DNA of 64,000 nucleotides from an uncultured Actinobaculum sp. (GCA_938020505.1 CALIHR010000005.1:59591-123590); one strand, 5' to 3'; positions 1 through 10,167 are shown, counted from the first letter of the stretch. Translations and numbers: made by a program. The notes: a model not told the origin generated them from the sequence alone.

Positions 1-420
1 CTGCGCGGGGCCGTCATGACGATGGCCGACCTGTCGCGGAAGATCCGCATTCCGCTGGAAATGGACTGGATGGCCGTCTCCTCCTACGGCTCGGGGACGA
101 AGTCGTCCGGCGTCGTCCGCATTCTCAAGGACCTCGACACCGACATTCAGGGGCGCAACGTGCTCATCGTCGAAGACATCATCGACTCGGGGCTCACCCT
201 TTCCTGGCTGAGATCCAACTTGCTCTCCAGGGGGCCCGAATCGGTGCGCATAGCGACCACTCTGCGCAAGCCCGAGGCTGCCAAGGTCGCGATCGACGTC
301 GACTACGTCGGTTTTGACATTCCGAACGAGTTCGTTGTGGGATATGGACTCGACTACGCCGAGCGATACCGCCACCTCCCCTTCGTGGGAACGCTCGCGC
401 CGCACGTTTATGGAGGCTAA
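1..420 (+). CDS. hpt: Hypoxanthine phosphoribosyltransferase, 3' part (5' end outside window)
   Basis: This gene makes IMP or GMP from hypoxanthine or guanine plus PRPP in purine salvage. The reading frame is already open at base 1, so the N-terminus lies upstream. The visible ~139 residues contain the PRPP-binding signature [14 protein letters not shown] and the typical C-terminal segment with [25 protein letters not shown] split over the nucleotide pocket. The stop codon at 418–420 is followed almost at once by the ftsH start, and its last codons contain the GGAGG that serves ftsH, so the two genes are translationally coupled. The hpt–ftsH–folE order is common in actinobacteria, where tilS usually lies just upstream of hpt. 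Confidence 0.95.
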   Translation: MRGAVMTMADLSRKIRIPLEMDWMAVSSYGSGTKSSGVVRILKDLDTDIQGRNVLIVEDIIDSGLTLSWLRSNLLSRGPESVRIATTLRKPEAAKVAIDVDYVGFDIPNEFVVGYGLDYAERYRHLPFVGTLAPHVYGG

Positions 421-421
421 T

Positions 422-3400
422 GTGACCGAAGAAGAACGCAACGAAGGCGTGCCCGCACCCGCGCCTTCGCCCCGAAGCCGGAGGGCAGCCGTGCAGAAAA
501 TGCAGATCGAAGCCGAATCCGCGGAAGAGCGGGCGGACGGATCGAACGGCGAGGAGCCCGGCCGCGCCGGGCAATCGGCCGGCGGAAGCGGGCGAACCGA
601 CACGGACGCGCCCCGACGCCGCAGCGCCGGGCCCTCGCGCCCCGCAGGCCGAAGCGCCGACGGCGTCAAAAACGGCCAAAAGGAAACGCCCAAAGACGCC
701 AAGGATCGCAAAAAGCGGTCCATGCGGCGAATGTTCACCGCCTTCTTCTTCATCGGCGTCGTCGCTTCGGGCCTGTGGCTCTTCTTCGGGGGCGAGCATT
801 TCTCGGCCGTCAAAACTTCCGAAGGAATCTCGCTTCTCAAAGGCAAGCAGGTCGAGCGGGTGCAGATCACCGAGGGGACGCAGCAGGTCCGCCTGTGGCT
901 CTCGCAGCCGACGAAGGCGACCGACGAGAAGGGGAAGAGCCACGACGTCGGCAAGCGCGTCCAATTCTCATACGTCGAGCCGCAGGCCGAGCAGATCGCG
1001 AGGCTGACCGAACAGGCGAAGCCGAAGCTCGGATACGACTCGATCGTGCCCCAGGCCTCGATCTGGTCCTCGATCTTGACGATGGCCGTTCCGATGCTCA
1101 TCATCATCGTGGCCTTCATGATCCTTTTGCCTCGCATGCAGTCGGGGATGGGGGCCTTCGGCAGGATCAAGGACCGCAAGCAGCTCGACCCGGACAAGCC
1201 CGACGTCACCTTCAACGACGTCGCCGGGGAGGACGAGGCCGTCGCCGAGCTGCGGGAGATCACCGAGTTTCTCACCGCGCCCGAACGCTTCCACGCGCTC
1301 GGGGCGGAGATCCCCCGAGGAGTCCTCCTTTACGGGCCTCCCGGAACGGGCAAGACCCTCCTGGCCAGGGCCGTGGCGGGCGAGGCCGGGGTGCCCTTCT
1401 ATTCGATCTCGGCCTCCGAGTTCGTCGAAATGTTCGTGGGCGTGGGCGCCTCGCGCGTTCGCGACCTGTTCAACAAGGCCAAGGAAAATGCTCCGGCGAT
1501 CGTCTTCGTCGACGAGATCGACGCCGTGGGCCGCGGCCGCGGCGTGGGAATCGGCGGCGGCAACGACGAGCGCGAGCAGACCCTCAACCAGCTCCTCGTC
1601 GAGCTTGACGGCTTCGATTCGCACTCCAACGTCATCCTCATCGCGGCGACGAACCGGCCCGACGTGCTCGACCCGGCCCTGCTGCGCCCCGGCCGATTCG
1701 ACCGCCAGATTTCCGTGGACGCCCCCGACCTCAGGGGGCGCGAGGCCATCCTCAAGGTTCACGCCAAGGGCAAGCCCTTCGCGCCCGACGTCGACCTGGC
1801 CATGGTCGCCCGGCGCACGCCCGGATACACGGGAGCGGACCTGGAGAACATCCTCAACGAGGCCGCATTGCTGGCCGCGCGCTTCGGGCGCCGGGCGATC
1901 GGCGTCCCCGACGTCGATGAGGCCATCGACCGCGTCATGGCCGGCCCGCAGCGGCGCTCGCGGCCGATGAACGACCAGGACAAGTTGTTGACCGCCTACC
2001 ACGAGGCGGGCCACGCGCTGACGGCGGCGGCTCTGCACAACGCCGATCCGGTGACCAAGGTGACGATCCTGCCGCGCGGGCGCGCCCTCGGCTACACGAT
2101 GGTCCTGCCCACCGAGGACCGCTACTCCGTCTCCCGCAACGACCTGCTCGATCAGCTGACCTACGCCATGGGCGGGCGCGTCGCCGAGGAGATCGTCTTC
2201 CACGATCCGACCACCGGCGCGTCGAACGACATCCAGAAAGCCACGAGCATAGCGCGAAGCATGGTCACCGAGTACGGCATGAGCGCCGAGGTCGGGATCA
2301 TCCGCCTCGCCGCCGAAGACGCCGACCCCCTCGAGCGGACCATGGGCGGCGGCGGAGAAGTCCATTCGGACGGAATGGTCAGCGCGATCGACGTCGAGGC
2401 GCGCGGGCTCGTTGAGAACGCCCACCGCGAGGCCTGGGCGATTCTGGCGCAAAACCGGGGAATCCTCGACATTCTGGCCTCGCGGCTCATGGAGAAGGAG
2501 ACCGTGCTCGAGTCCGAGCTCAAGGAGATCTTCGCCGACGTCGTCAAAGCGCCCGTACGCGAAAGGTGGCATGTCTTCGAGGTTCCGGCCGAGCTTTTGG
2601 CGGCCACGGAGATACCGCCGATCGAGATCCGCTCCCCGCAGCCCGCCAAGGGAAGGCATGCGGCCGCGCCCGTCGATTCCGGCGCGTCGGCCGTTCTCAG
2701 CCCGGCCGTTCCCGCTTCGGCCGCGCCCGTCGATTCCGGCATTCCGCCTGCGGCTGCAAATGCCGGCAGCTCAGCTTTTGCCGATTCCGCGAATGCGGAC
2801 GGCTCTGCTGCCGCTTCCCCCGGCGGCGCTCCCGCAGTCCCCGATGAGGGCGACGGGCCTGAGGACGACGTGCCTCGGGAATCCGCGGTCAAGCCCCCGA
2901 CGGCCGGCGAGCCGGGGACGGTTCTGTCTCCCTCGGTTCCGGCCGCTCCCTCGGCGCAAAGCCCGGACCCTTTGGGCGACGTGACAATTCCCGAGCTTTC
3001 GGCCGACGCGGCGCCTCGCGCCCCTTTGGACGGCCCGACGCCGAACTCTCCAAGAGACCTGAAGCTGCCCGACCCTTTGGCCGATGCGGCTCCGAGCGAT
3101 CCTCTGAGCGGCCCGCCCCTGAGCGATCCGGCGTTGAGTGAGCCGGTGAACGAAGCCGGCTCCTCTGACGCCGGGGACGGCTTGCCCTCGACCGAGCAGT
3201 TGCCGAAGGCTGATCCTCTGTCGGCGACCGAACGGATGCCCAAGGTCGATCCCCTGTCCGGGCCGAGCCCGCTCTCGTCATCCGCGTCGCTCGATCCGCT
3301 TTCGGCGCCCGGCGGTCAGCTTTCGGCTCCCAGCCCGCTTGAGCCCCTTCCGGGGCCTTCGCGGACGTTTGCCGACAGGCCGCTGCCGGGGTCGTCTTCT

Positions 3401-3493
3401 GGCGATCCTGCAGGCGACGCCGATTCCGGCCGCGACGCCGATTCCCGCCGCGACACCGGCCCGAGCGGAAAGCCTGAGCCGAGCGATGGCTGA
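422..3493 (+). CDS. ftsH: ATP-dependent zinc metalloprotease FtsH with long C-terminal tail
   Basis: This is a membrane-anchored AAA+ protease that extracts and degrades membrane and regulatory proteins. The GTG at 422 is chosen because GGAGG lies at 412–416, five bases upstream; an in-frame ATG at 410 is an alternative. The protein has 1023 residues against about 610–700 for most FtsH. A charged N-terminal extension of ~100 residues precedes a first membrane helix ([17 protein letters not shown]). A second helix contains [12 protein letters not shown]. Walker A GPPGTGKT is at residues 305–312, Walker B is IVFVDEID, and the zinc site HEAGH is at about 527–531. From about residue 745 the protein is a ~280-residue Pro/Ser/Asp/Ala-rich tail with recurring DPLS-type units. 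Such tails exist in some actinobacteria, but this one is long. Confidence 0.96.
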   Translation: MTEEERNEGVPAPAPSPRSRRAAVQKMQIEAESAEERADGSNGEEPGRAGQSAGGSGRTDTDAPRRRSAGPSRPAGRSADGVKNGQKETPKDAKDRKKRSMRRMFTAFFFIGVVASGLWLFFGGEHFSAVKTSEGISLLKGKQVERVQITEGTQQVRLWLSQPTKATDEKGKSHDVGKRVQFSYVEPQAEQIARLTEQAKPKLGYDSIVPQASIWSSILTMAVPMLIIIVAFMILLPRMQSGMGAFGRIKDRKQLDPDKPDVTFNDVAGEDEAVAELREITEFLTAPERFHALGAEIPRGVLLYGPPGTGKTLLARAVAGEAGVPFYSISASEFVEMFVGVGASRVRDLFNKAKENAPAIVFVDEIDAVGRGRGVGIGGGNDEREQTLNQLLVELDGFDSHSNVILIAATNRPDVLDPALLRPGRFDRQISVDAPDLRGREAILKVHAKGKPFAPDVDLAMVARRTPGYTGADLENILNEAALLAARFGRRAIGVPDVDEAIDRVMAGPQRRSRPMNDQDKLLTAYHEAGHALTAAALHNADPVTKVTILPRGRALGYTMVLPTEDRYSVSRNDLLDQLTYAMGGRVAEEIVFHDPTTGASNDIQKATSIARSMVTEYGMSAEVGIIRLAAEDADPLERTMGGGGEVHSDGMVSAIDVEARGLVENAHREAWAILAQNRGILDILASRLMEKETVLESELKEIFADVVKAPVRERWHVFEVPAELLAATEIPPIEIRSPQPAKGRHAAAPVDSGASAVLSPAVPASAAPVDSGIPPAAANAGSSAFADSANADGSAAASPGGAPAVPDEGDGPEDDVPRESAVKPPTAGEPGTVLSPSVPAAPSAQSPDPLGDVTIPELSADAAPRAPLDGPTPNSPRDLKLPDPLADAAPSDPLSGPPLSDPALSEPVNEAGSSDAGDGLPSTEQLPKADPLSATERMPKVDPLSGPSPLSSSASLDPLSAPGGQLSAPSPLEPLPGPSRTFADRPLPGSSSGDPAGDADSGRDADSRRDTGPSGKPEPSDG

Positions 3494-4154
3494 GGGCAAG
3501 GCCCCGGAGCCGGAGGGGGACAAAGGCCGGGTCTCCGCGGACGGCGGAGAGCGCGGGCAGAAGGGCCGCGAAGGCGCCGATTGCCTGAACGGCGGCTACG
3601 ACGAAGCCGCCGTCGAGGAGGCGATTCGCTCGCTGCTTCGCGCCGTCGGGGAGGACCCCGAACGCGACGGGCTCGTCGACACCCCGGGGCGCATGGCGCG
3701 ATCCTTCAGGGAGATGTTCGCGGGATTGCGCCAGGACCCCGCCGACGTGCTCGAGGCGAAGTTCGACATCGGGCATCAGGAGATGATCATCGTCAAGGAC
3801 ATCCCCTTCTATTCGACGTGCGAACACCACCTGCTGCCGTTCCACGGGCACGCCCATGTCGCGTACATCCCGAACGCCGACGGCAAAGTGACCGGTCTGT
3901 CGAAGATCGCGAGGCTCGTGGACGGGTACGCCCGCAGGCCCCAGGTGCAGGAGCGGATCGCCACCCAGGTGGCGGAGGCGCTGGAAAGCCGGCTCGGGGC
4001 CAGGGGCGTGCTCGTCGTCATTGAGGCGGAGCACATGTGCATGTCGATGCGCGGGGTGAACAAACCCGGCTCACGTACTGTAACATCGGCAGTGCGCGGA
4101 GTTCTCCGCAACCAGGCAACTCGCAGCGAGGCATTGAGCCTCATTCAGGGGTAA
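3486..4154 (+). CDS. folE: GTP cyclohydrolase I
   Basis: It converts GTP to 7,8-dihydroneopterin triphosphate, the first step of folate synthesis. The ATG at 3486 lies inside the end of ftsH (8-base overlap), which indicates coupling. The 222-residue product has a poorly conserved charged N-terminus of ~30 residues, then the enzyme core. Zinc ligands are visible as Cys112 and His115 in [10 protein letters not shown] and Cys185 in MCMSMRGV. The substrate loop [18 protein letters not shown] is intact. Length and motifs match the type IA (homodecameric) enzyme. It leads the folE–folP–folB/K run. Confidence 0.96.
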   Translation: MAEGKAPEPEGDKGRVSADGGERGQKGREGADCLNGGYDEAAVEEAIRSLLRAVGEDPERDGLVDTPGRMARSFREMFAGLRQDPADVLEAKFDIGHQEMIIVKDIPFYSTCEHHLLPFHGHAHVAYIPNADGKVTGLSKIARLVDGYARRPQVQERIATQVAEALESRLGARGVLVVIEAEHMCMSMRGVNKPGSRTVTSAVRGVLRNQATRSEALSLIQG

Positions 4155-4165
4155 GGAGAGCCGAC

Positions 4166-4999
4166 ATGTTGCCAGCAACGCTGCCCACGGGCCGTTCCCT
4201 CGTCATGGGCATCCTCAACGTCACGCCCGATTCTTTCTCCGACGGCGGCCTTTACGTCGACACCGACGTCGCCGTCGAGCGGGCTTACCGCATGGTGCGC
4301 CAGGGCGCGGACATCGTCGACGTCGGAGGCGAGTCCACGCGCCCGGGCGCCACGGCCCTCACCGCCCGCGAAGAATGGAGCCGCATCGGCGCGGTTGTGA
4401 CGGCTCTGGGAAAGACGGACATCGTGGTGTCCGTCGACACGTATCACGCGGACACCGCGCGCCGGGCCATCGACGCCGGGGCCGAGATCGTCAACGACGT
4501 GACCGGAGGGGCCGGCGACCCGAACATGTTCAGCGCCGTAGCGTCGAGCAGCTGCCTGTACATCCTCCAGCACGGCAGGGGAAACGCCCGCACCATGAAC
4601 TCCCTGGCGGACTACGGCGACATCGGGGCGGAGGTCGCCGACGAGCTTTCCGCCGCCGTCGACAGGGCCGTCTCGTCCGGGGCCGACGCCTCGCAGATCG
4701 TCGTCGACCCGGGCTTCGGCTTCGCCAAGGTCGGAAACGACGATTGGGACCTCGCCGCGAACATGGCGCCGATCATGGAGCTCGGCATGCCGGTCCTCGT
4801 AGGGGTCTCCCGCAAGCGTTTCCTGGCCGAGATCCACAACGGCCGCTCCGGCCCCGCCCAGCGCGACGACGCGACGGCGGCCCTCACCGCTTACTTCGCC
4901 GAGCTTGGCGTGTGGGGTGTGCGGGTGCATGAAGTCGCGGCGTCCAGGGCGGCCGTCGAAACGGTCGCGCGTTTGCGCACGGCGGGCGCCTACCCGTGA
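4166..4999 (+). CDS. folP: Dihydropteroate synthase
   Basis: It condenses 6-hydroxymethyl-dihydropterin pyrophosphate with p-aminobenzoate and is the sulfonamide target. The ATG at 4166 is preceded by AAGGAGAG at 4153–4160. The 277-residue protein has the pterin-binding TIM-barrel signatures: MGILNVTPDSFSDGG near the N-terminus, DVGGESTRPG, DPGFGFAKVGNDD and the C-terminal WGVRVHEV. Its stop overlaps the start of the folB–folK fusion by four bases (GTGA). Confidence 0.96.
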   Translation: MLPATLPTGRSLVMGILNVTPDSFSDGGLYVDTDVAVERAYRMVRQGADIVDVGGESTRPGATALTAREEWSRIGAVVTALGKTDIVVSVDTYHADTARRAIDAGAEIVNDVTGGAGDPNMFSAVASSSCLYILQHGRGNARTMNSLADYGDIGAEVADELSAAVDRAVSSGADASQIVVDPGFGFAKVGNDDWDLAANMAPIMELGMPVLVGVSRKRFLAEIHNGRSGPAQRDDATAALTAYFAELGVWGVRVHEVAASRAAVETVARLRTAGAYP

Positions 5000-5823
5000 C
5001 CGACACGGTTCGCATCGAGGGAGTGAGAGGGCACGGCGCGCACGGAGTGCTCCCCGAGGAAAAGCGCCGTGTGCAGCCGTTTGTCGTCGACGTCGAGATG
5101 GAGGTCGAGCCCGCCGCCGCTGACTCGATCGAATGCACGGTCTCCTACGCCGACGTCGCTGCCGACGCCCTGGCCGTCGTCGAGGGCGAAAGCGCGGACC
5201 TTGTCGAAACCCTCGCGGCCCGCATAGCCGAGCGCGTGCTCGCGCGCGGAGCCCTCCGCGTCGCCGTCACCGTCCACAAGCCGGAAGCCCCCGTCGGCGT
5301 GCCGTTCTCCGACGTCTCCGTGACGGTTCGCCGAAACGGACCCCTTGTGGAGGCCGGGACGATACGCCGCGCCGTCCTCGCACTGGGGTCGAATCTGGGG
5401 GACGGCCGCGCCCGCCTCGACGCCGCCGTCGAGGCGCTCGGCGCCCTCGACCTGCACGTGGCCGCGGTTTCCGATTACTTGTCCACAGCCCCCCTGCTCG
5501 CGCCGGGGCAGGAGCCGCAGCCGCGATACACTAACGCTGTGGCCACGGTGACCACGGCGATGTCGCCGCTGGCCCTGCTGGCCGAGCTTCAACGGATCGA
5601 GGTCCGCGGCGGCAGGGTGCGCGAACGGCGATGGGCGCCGCGGACGATCGACCTCGACATCATCGACGTCGAGGGTGTGGCAAGCGTCAATCCGAGGTTG
5701 ACTCTTCCTCATCCTCGCGCGGGCGAGCGCCTGTTCGTCCTCGAGCCGTGGGCGCAGATAGAGCCCGAGGCGACGTTGAACGGCGTGCCGATAGCCCGCC
5801 TCATTGAGAAGCTGCGGCGCTGA
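4996..5823 (+). CDS. folBK: Bifunctional dihydroneopterin aldolase / HPPK (FolB–FolK fusion)
   Basis: The 275-residue product joins two successive folate enzymes. Residues 1–~115 are dihydroneopterin aldolase (IEGVRGHGAHGVLPEEK, VSYADVA), which releases glycolaldehyde from dihydroneopterin. Residues ~122–275 are 6-hydroxymethyl-7,8-dihydropterin pyrophosphokinase (LALGSNLGD, YTNAVATV, RWAPRTIDLDII, LPHPRAGERLFVLEP). The GTG start overlaps the folP stop. The fusion is known in actinomycetes. The linker is only a few residues and no key motif is missing. Confidence 0.95.
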   Translation: MTDTVRIEGVRGHGAHGVLPEEKRRVQPFVVDVEMEVEPAAADSIECTVSYADVAADALAVVEGESADLVETLAARIAERVLARGALRVAVTVHKPEAPVGVPFSDVSVTVRRNGPLVEAGTIRRAVLALGSNLGDGRARLDAAVEALGALDLHVAAVSDYLSTAPLLAPGQEPQPRYTNAVATVTTAMSPLALLAELQRIEVRGGRVRERRWAPRTIDLDIIDVEGVASVNPRLTLPHPRAGERLFVLEPWAQIEPEATLNGVPIARLIEKLRR

Positions 5824-5888
5824 CGGCCTGACCGCCGGTGCGCTGCCGCGGCCCGCTGCTGTGAGGAAACTCGGAAAGGAGGCGAAGC

Positions 5889-6395
5889 ATGAGCCTGACA
5901 TCCATCCGCAACCTGGCCTTCAGCCTGGCGTTCGGCCTCGGCTGCGGGCTCGTCTTCTGCGCCTTCACCCTCGGCGGCGGCCACGCCCCCTGGCCCATCC
6001 CGCTTCCCCTCGGCATGCTCATCCTCGGCTTTTCGGCCTTCCTCTTCGCCTGGGGCCGCAGGGTCAAAGCCATGCGGGAAAAGGACCGGCCGGAGAAGAA
6101 AGATCAGCGGAGAATGCGGCGGAGAATCTCCCCCTTGCAGGCGGCTCGCGTGGCAGTCCTGGCTCAGGCGTGCTCCAGATGCGGGGCCTGGCTGGCGGGC
6201 TTCTTCGGCCTGTGCGCGGCGCTGTTCTGGAGGACCGGAGAAACCTCGTACGTTCGCGAGCAGGTCCTCGCCGCGGGGCTCGCGGCCGCCTCCAGCGCCG
6301 TCTTGACCTGGACGGGCTGGGCCGTGGAAAGGTGGTGCATCGTCGATTCCGACGACGACGGCCCCGGCCCTCAAGCAAGCCCGACCGTCGCGTGA
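5889..6395 (+). CDS. DUF3180-family membrane protein
   Basis: This 168-residue protein has four predicted membrane segments in two pairs (about residues 7–26, 36–54, 95–112 and 124–144), separated by a basic cytoplasmic loop rich in Lys and Arg. GGAAAGGAGG lies before the ATG. Its place directly after folK and before PH-domain genes is where actinobacteria carry the DUF3180 family, which has no assigned function. The C-terminus is short and acidic. The family call rests on size, topology and synteny rather than on an invariant motif. Confidence 0.75.
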   Translation: MSLTSIRNLAFSLAFGLGCGLVFCAFTLGGGHAPWPIPLPLGMLILGFSAFLFAWGRRVKAMREKDRPEKKDQRRMRRRISPLQAARVAVLAQACSRCGAWLAGFFGLCAALFWRTGETSYVREQVLAAGLAAASSAVLTWTGWAVERWCIVDSDDDGPGPQASPTVA

Positions 6396-6434
6396 ACCCG
6401 CCGCGCCGTACAACGTCGCGTGAACCCGCCGCGC
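6387..6434 (+). repeat. Two 20-bp copies of a GCGTGAACCCGCCGC repeat
   Basis: A 20-bp unit reading GTCGCGTGAACCCGCCGCGC occurs at 6387–6406 and again at 6415–6434 (period 28). The first copy overlaps the 3' end of the DUF3180 gene. The following bases to 6707 hold no gene that I can support; AT-rich DNA at 6691–6707 probably holds the promoter of the PH-domain pair. A related GGGCGTGAACCGCCGC unit occurs four times near 53029–53124. Confidence 0.6.
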
Positions 6435-6707
6435 ATCGATCTGTCGACCTCGCCGCGCCCGCCAGTGCCGTCCGCGCCGCGCTGCGTTCCCGCGTCTCGA
6501 TCGGCTCGCCGTCGCCTCGCCGGAGGTTCGCCCCGTCCCCGAGGGTTTGACGCCGCGTCCCCGGAGCTCTGACGCGTTATCCCCGAGGAATGCCCGCATT
6601 TTCAAGCGATATGCCCGGGTTAAGACGGCGTGGCTCGTCATATGCGGAAGCGACCATGGGCAGCATTACTCCTCGCGTCGACGTGCAAAGTAATTTAGAC
6701 TATATGT

Positions 6708-7253
6708 GTGTTCTTACATGCTAGAGTGAATCGCGACGTGAACAAAGGCTGCGGGGAGGCGACCACGTCGACCCCCCTGTCGCCGACTATCACGTTCAGC
6801 GGGGTGGGGCGCGCCTACGCAAAAGTTCTTCGGCTGCAAGGCTTGCTCGTCCTCGCCTGCTCTCTCGCCGCGGTGATCGCCCTCGCTCTATATTCCGGGG
6901 ACGAATGGCCGTGGCTGTGGGCTCTCGTCCCGCTGTGCCTCGTCGCCGAAACGGCGGGGGTCCTCATTGCCTCCCGGCGGGCGCGGGCCATCGGCTACTA
7001 CGAGGGCGACGACGACCTGGTGGTATGCAGGGGCGTCTTGTGGCCTTCTCTCGTCGTCGTCCCGTACGGCCGCATGCAACAGCTGGTCGTCACGTCGGGC
7101 CCCTTTTTACGGAGGTATGGTTTGGCCAAGCTCGTGTTCGTCACCGCCTCCGTCAACGTCAATCCCTCCATCCCGGGCTTGCCCGTCGGGGAGGCCGAGC
7201 GCCTGCGAACGAGGCTTATGGAGGTCAGCCAGGCGAGGATGGAGGGGATGTGA
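6708..7253 (+). CDS. Membrane protein with bacterial PH domain (bPH2/DUF304), YdbS-like
   Basis: A 181-residue protein with two hydrophobic segments (about 45–62 and 70–88), then a short bacterial pleckstrin-homology-like domain (YYEGDDDLVVCRGVLWPSLV split around the core, PYGRMQQLVVTSGPFLRR, GLAKLVFVTA). The YdbS/YdbT pair in Bacillus has the same layout and is linked there to antimicrobial-peptide resistance; a similar role here is only inference. The start is uncertain: GTG at 6708, 6726 or 6738 are all in frame and none has a clear Shine-Dalgarno. It overlaps the next gene by four bases. Confidence 0.8.
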   Translation: MFLHARVNRDVNKGCGEATTSTPLSPTITFSGVGRAYAKVLRLQGLLVLACSLAAVIALALYSGDEWPWLWALVPLCLVAETAGVLIASRRARAIGYYEGDDDLVVCRGVLWPSLVVVPYGRMQQLVVTSGPFLRRYGLAKLVFVTASVNVNPSIPGLPVGEAERLRTRLMEVSQARMEGM

Positions 7254-8881
7254 ACGCGAAGAAGCCCGCAGACGACGCAGGCGAAGGGCGGCCGCCGGCG
7301 GAAGAAGGCCTGGCGGACGCAGGCGCCCCAGGCGAATGGCGGCGGTTCCACGCTCTCACCCCGTTGGCGAGCGTGCTGCGAATGTGGTTGAGCGTTCTTG
7401 TCGCGGCAGCTTGGTTCTCGCGCGATTGGATCGAGAGGCAGGACATCGGCACGCTGTGGGGCGCGGTTCGCGGCCTCGGGATGCGGGCCGTCGGATGGGC
7501 CCTTCTGGCTTTCCTTGCGGTGAGCGTGGTTTCGTCCGTCGTCGCGGTCGTCGTCTGGCATGTCAAAGTGTTCTCCCTCGGCTCCGACGGCATCCGCCTG
7601 CGCTCCGGCGTCGTGCGGAAGAAACGCGTCCATGTGAAGTGGGGCAGGATTCAAAGCGTCGAGGTCCGAAGGAGTCTGCTCGCCCGCATGTTCGGACTCG
7701 GTTTGGTCACCGTCGAATCGGCGGCGACGGGAAGAGGGATGCGCCTCGGGTGGCTGACCAAGGAGCAGTGCGAAGGTCTGCGGAAGGCGATTCTCAAGGC
7801 GGCCGACGACGCGCGCGCCGACCGTCCCGTCAGGATCCTGCCGTGGCGGGAGGGGGCTTCGGAACACGCCGACGAGCCTCGGGTCTACGAGCTCCAGCCG
7901 GGCAGGCTCGTCGCCTCGCTGATGCTTTCGCCGGTCTTCTTCATCGGGATTCTCTCGGCGGCGGCCTCCATCGCCCTTCTCGCCTTCGACCAGGAGATCG
8001 CCCTCCTTCCCGTGGCGCTCGTGCTCCTCGGCGCGGTGTGGGGCGGCATCGGCGCCCTCTCGCGTAAGTGGGGCGCCGCGCTTTTCCTGACCCCCGACGG
8101 TCTGCGGTTTCGTTCCGGCCTCGCGTCGCAGAAAGCCACCACGGTCCTTCCCATGCGGGTCCAGACCGTGCGAGTCCGCCAACGCCTGCTTTGGCGCCGC
8201 TTCGGCTGGTGGAGCGTCGAGGTCGAAGTCGCCAACACAAAGTTCACGTTGAACGAGGAGGGCGCCAAACCCTTGGAGCTCGTCACCGCGGGAAGCATGC
8301 GCGACGTCGAACGGGTTCTGTGGGCGCTTATCCCGGACCTCGGAGTCGACGATCCCGAGGCCTTCCTCAAAGACGCCTTCGAGGGCAAAGGGCCCTCGGA
8401 GCTTTTCGTCGCGGCCCCGCGCGCCTCTCAAGTGCTCGACCCCTTCGGGTGGGTTCGCAACGCCGAGGCGCTCACCCGGACGGTGGCAGTGCTGCGCTGG
8501 GGCCGGTTTTTCGGCCGTTCGCTGCGAATCGTGTGGCATGCGCGCTTCCAGGGGCTCAGGCTCTCCCAGGGGTTGGTCCAGCGCGCGCTCGGTTTGGCCT
8601 CGCTGCGGCTGAGCACGGCCGCCATGGCGATCGAGACCGTGCAAAAGCACCTCCGTTTGGCCGACGCCAGGTCGCTGTGCGAGCGGCAGTCCCAGCTGGG
8701 GCGCGACCGGAGGGCCGAGGGCGACCGCGAATCGATCGAGGGCTGGCGCGAGCGGCTCGGGATCTCCCGGCAGTTCGAGCAGGCTTCTGAGTGCGGCGGA
8801 CGCACGCTTGCGGCGGCTCTCACTCCCGGGTGGGGGCCGGTTGACGGCCAAGGCATTCGGAGGCCGACGGCGGCGATATGA
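7250..8881 (+). CDS. Membrane protein with tandem bacterial PH domains, YdbT-like
   Basis: The 543-residue product starts at the GTG at 7250, which overlaps the preceding stop (GTGA) and follows GGAGGGGAT. Three related PH-like blocks can be seen: LGSDGIRLRSGVVRKKRVHV, then LTPDGLRFRSGLASQKATTV, then a degenerate third block near the C-terminus (IVWHARFQGLRLSQGLVQ). Paired hydrophobic segments precede each block. The repeated motif of a basic loop followed by QSVEVRRSLLARMFGLG / QTVRVRQRLLWRRFGW is the DUF304 hallmark. The last ~100 residues are charged and not conserved in an obvious way. It is co-transcribed with the preceding PH gene. Confidence 0.82.
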   Translation: MNAKKPADDAGEGRPPAEEGLADAGAPGEWRRFHALTPLASVLRMWLSVLVAAAWFSRDWIERQDIGTLWGAVRGLGMRAVGWALLAFLAVSVVSSVVAVVVWHVKVFSLGSDGIRLRSGVVRKKRVHVKWGRIQSVEVRRSLLARMFGLGLVTVESAATGRGMRLGWLTKEQCEGLRKAILKAADDARADRPVRILPWREGASEHADEPRVYELQPGRLVASLMLSPVFFIGILSAAASIALLAFDQEIALLPVALVLLGAVWGGIGALSRKWGAALFLTPDGLRFRSGLASQKATTVLPMRVQTVRVRQRLLWRRFGWWSVEVEVANTKFTLNEEGAKPLELVTAGSMRDVERVLWALIPDLGVDDPEAFLKDAFEGKGPSELFVAAPRASQVLDPFGWVRNAEALTRTVAVLRWGRFFGRSLRIVWHARFQGLRLSQGLVQRALGLASLRLSTAAMAIETVQKHLRLADARSLCERQSQLGRDRRAEGDRESIEGWRERLGISRQFEQASECGGRTLAAALTPGWGPVDGQGIRRPTAAI

Positions 8882-9050
8882 AAGGCCGCGCCGACGCGCC
8901 GCCTCGACCGGACGCGAATAGTAGACTGCTGACGCGAGGCGCGAACGCTTGCGAAGGACCTTTGTGTGGGAACGCCCGAGAGGAAGCGCTTGCAGACAAA
9001 CGCCTGCGAGTGAGCGCCCGCAGTCGAACGCTTGAGAGGAAGGCGGCGGA

Positions 9051-9959
9051 ATGGCCACAAGCCTGTCGATCGGCATCGTTTCAGCCGGGCGCGTCGGCAG
9101 CGCTCTCGGCAGCGCCTTGCGCGCCGCCGGGCACACGATCGTCGGCGCCCACGCGCCCTCTGAGGCAAGCCTGGACCGCCTCGGCGCCATGCTGCCCGGA
9201 GTCCCCTCCCTGAGCGTCGAGGAGGTCGCCCGCCGAGCCGAGGTGCTGCTTTTCGCCGTTCCCGACGACGAACTCGGCCCGCTCGTCGAAGGCTTGGCCA
9301 AGCTCGGCTGCTTCACCGCCGGGCAGTTGGCGATCCACGTCGCGGGCCGCTACGGCGTGTCCGTGCTCGAACCTGCGGCACGCGCGGGGGCCCTCACCCT
9401 CGCCATCCACCCGGCCATGACTTTCACCGGAACCTCGCTCGACGTCGCCCGCCTCGTCGGCTGCCCCTTCGCCGTCACCGCCGCCGCCACGCTGCTGCCC
9501 ATCGGCCAGGCGCTCGTGACCGAGGCGGGCGGCACGCCGGTCGTCGTCGCGGAGGAGGACAGGGGCCTTTATCACGCGGCCCTCGCCCACGGCGCAAACC
9601 ACCTCGTCACCCTCGTCGCCCAGTCGATGCGGGTGCTGGAGGCCCTCGGGGTCGAGGCCCCGGGCGCCTACCTTGCGCCCCTTCTTCAGGCAGCCCTCGA
9701 CGGCACGCTCGGCTCCGGCGAATCGGCGCTGACCGGGCCGGTTGCGCGCGGCGACGTCGGCACCGTGCGCGAGCACCTCGCCTCGCTCGATGCGCTCGCG
9801 GCGACGGGGGACTTCGCGGACATACCGCCCGCCTACCGCGCGCTCGCGAGGGCGACGGCGGCGCGGGTCGCGGCCCGCAGCCTGCGGGAGTCTCCGGCGA
9901 TCGACGGATTGCTGGCCGAGCTGGACGGCGGCGCTTCGGGCTCGGCCGCGTCGGACTGA
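9051..9959 (+). CDS. Rossmann-fold / DUF2520 protein
   Basis: A 302-residue protein with an N-terminal NAD(P)-binding Rossmann fold (SIGIVSAGRVGSALGSALR) and a C-terminal helical DUF2520 domain (HPAMTFTGT, YHAALAHGANHLVTLV). AGGAAGGCGGCGGA precedes the ATG. Members of this family lie directly before panC in many actinobacteria and are annotated only as Rossmann/DUF2520 or NADP oxidoreductase-like. A role around pantothenate synthesis is suggested by context but not established. Here panC is about 2.1 kb away because two opposite-strand genes lie between. The 169-bp gap before it (8882–9050) holds no gene. Confidence 0.85.
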   Translation: MATSLSIGIVSAGRVGSALGSALRAAGHTIVGAHAPSEASLDRLGAMLPGVPSLSVEEVARRAEVLLFAVPDDELGPLVEGLAKLGCFTAGQLAIHVAGRYGVSVLEPAARAGALTLAIHPAMTFTGTSLDVARLVGCPFAVTAAATLLPIGQALVTEAGGTPVVVAEEDRGLYHAALAHGANHLVTLVAQSMRVLEALGVEAPGAYLAPLLQAALDGTLGSGESALTGPVARGDVGTVREHLASLDALAATGDFADIPPAYRALARATAARVAARSLRESPAIDGLLAELDGGASGSAASD

Positions 9960-10131
9960 AAAGCCGGTTTGTGCCGGGCAGATTCGGACGGGAGCGTCGG
10001 TTGGAATTCGGCGGACTTATGAATCGGTTAGCGGCGACGAGGGCAGCGCCTGACAGCAATGGCGCAGCCCGGGACGGGGGCGGGGATGTCTGCCGCGCTG
10101 AGTAAAATCGTTTTGAGCAGTTGAACATGAC

Positions 10132-10167
10132 GCGGCGGCCGCAGGAATTGCCCCCTGCGGCCGCCGC
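10132..10167. terminator. Perfect 14-bp GC hairpin between convergent genes
   Basis: GCGGCGGCCGCAGG (10132–10145) pairs perfectly with CCTGCGGCCGCCGC (10154–10167) across an 8-base loop. It lies between the ends of the DUF2520 gene (+) and the lipoprotein gene (−), as expected for a bidirectional terminator. No T-tract is present, which is common in high-GC actinobacteria. Confidence 0.7.

Noticed and set aside
968..2659. Long open frame on the minus strand opposite ftsH
   Set aside because: It mirrors ftsH codons in a GC-rich gene; no ribosome-binding site, no coherent protein, and ftsH is certain.
6998..9316. 772-codon minus-strand open frame opposite the PH-domain and DUF2520 genes
   Set aside because: Composition is that of antisense GC-rich DNA; it crosses two well-supported genes and a promoter region.
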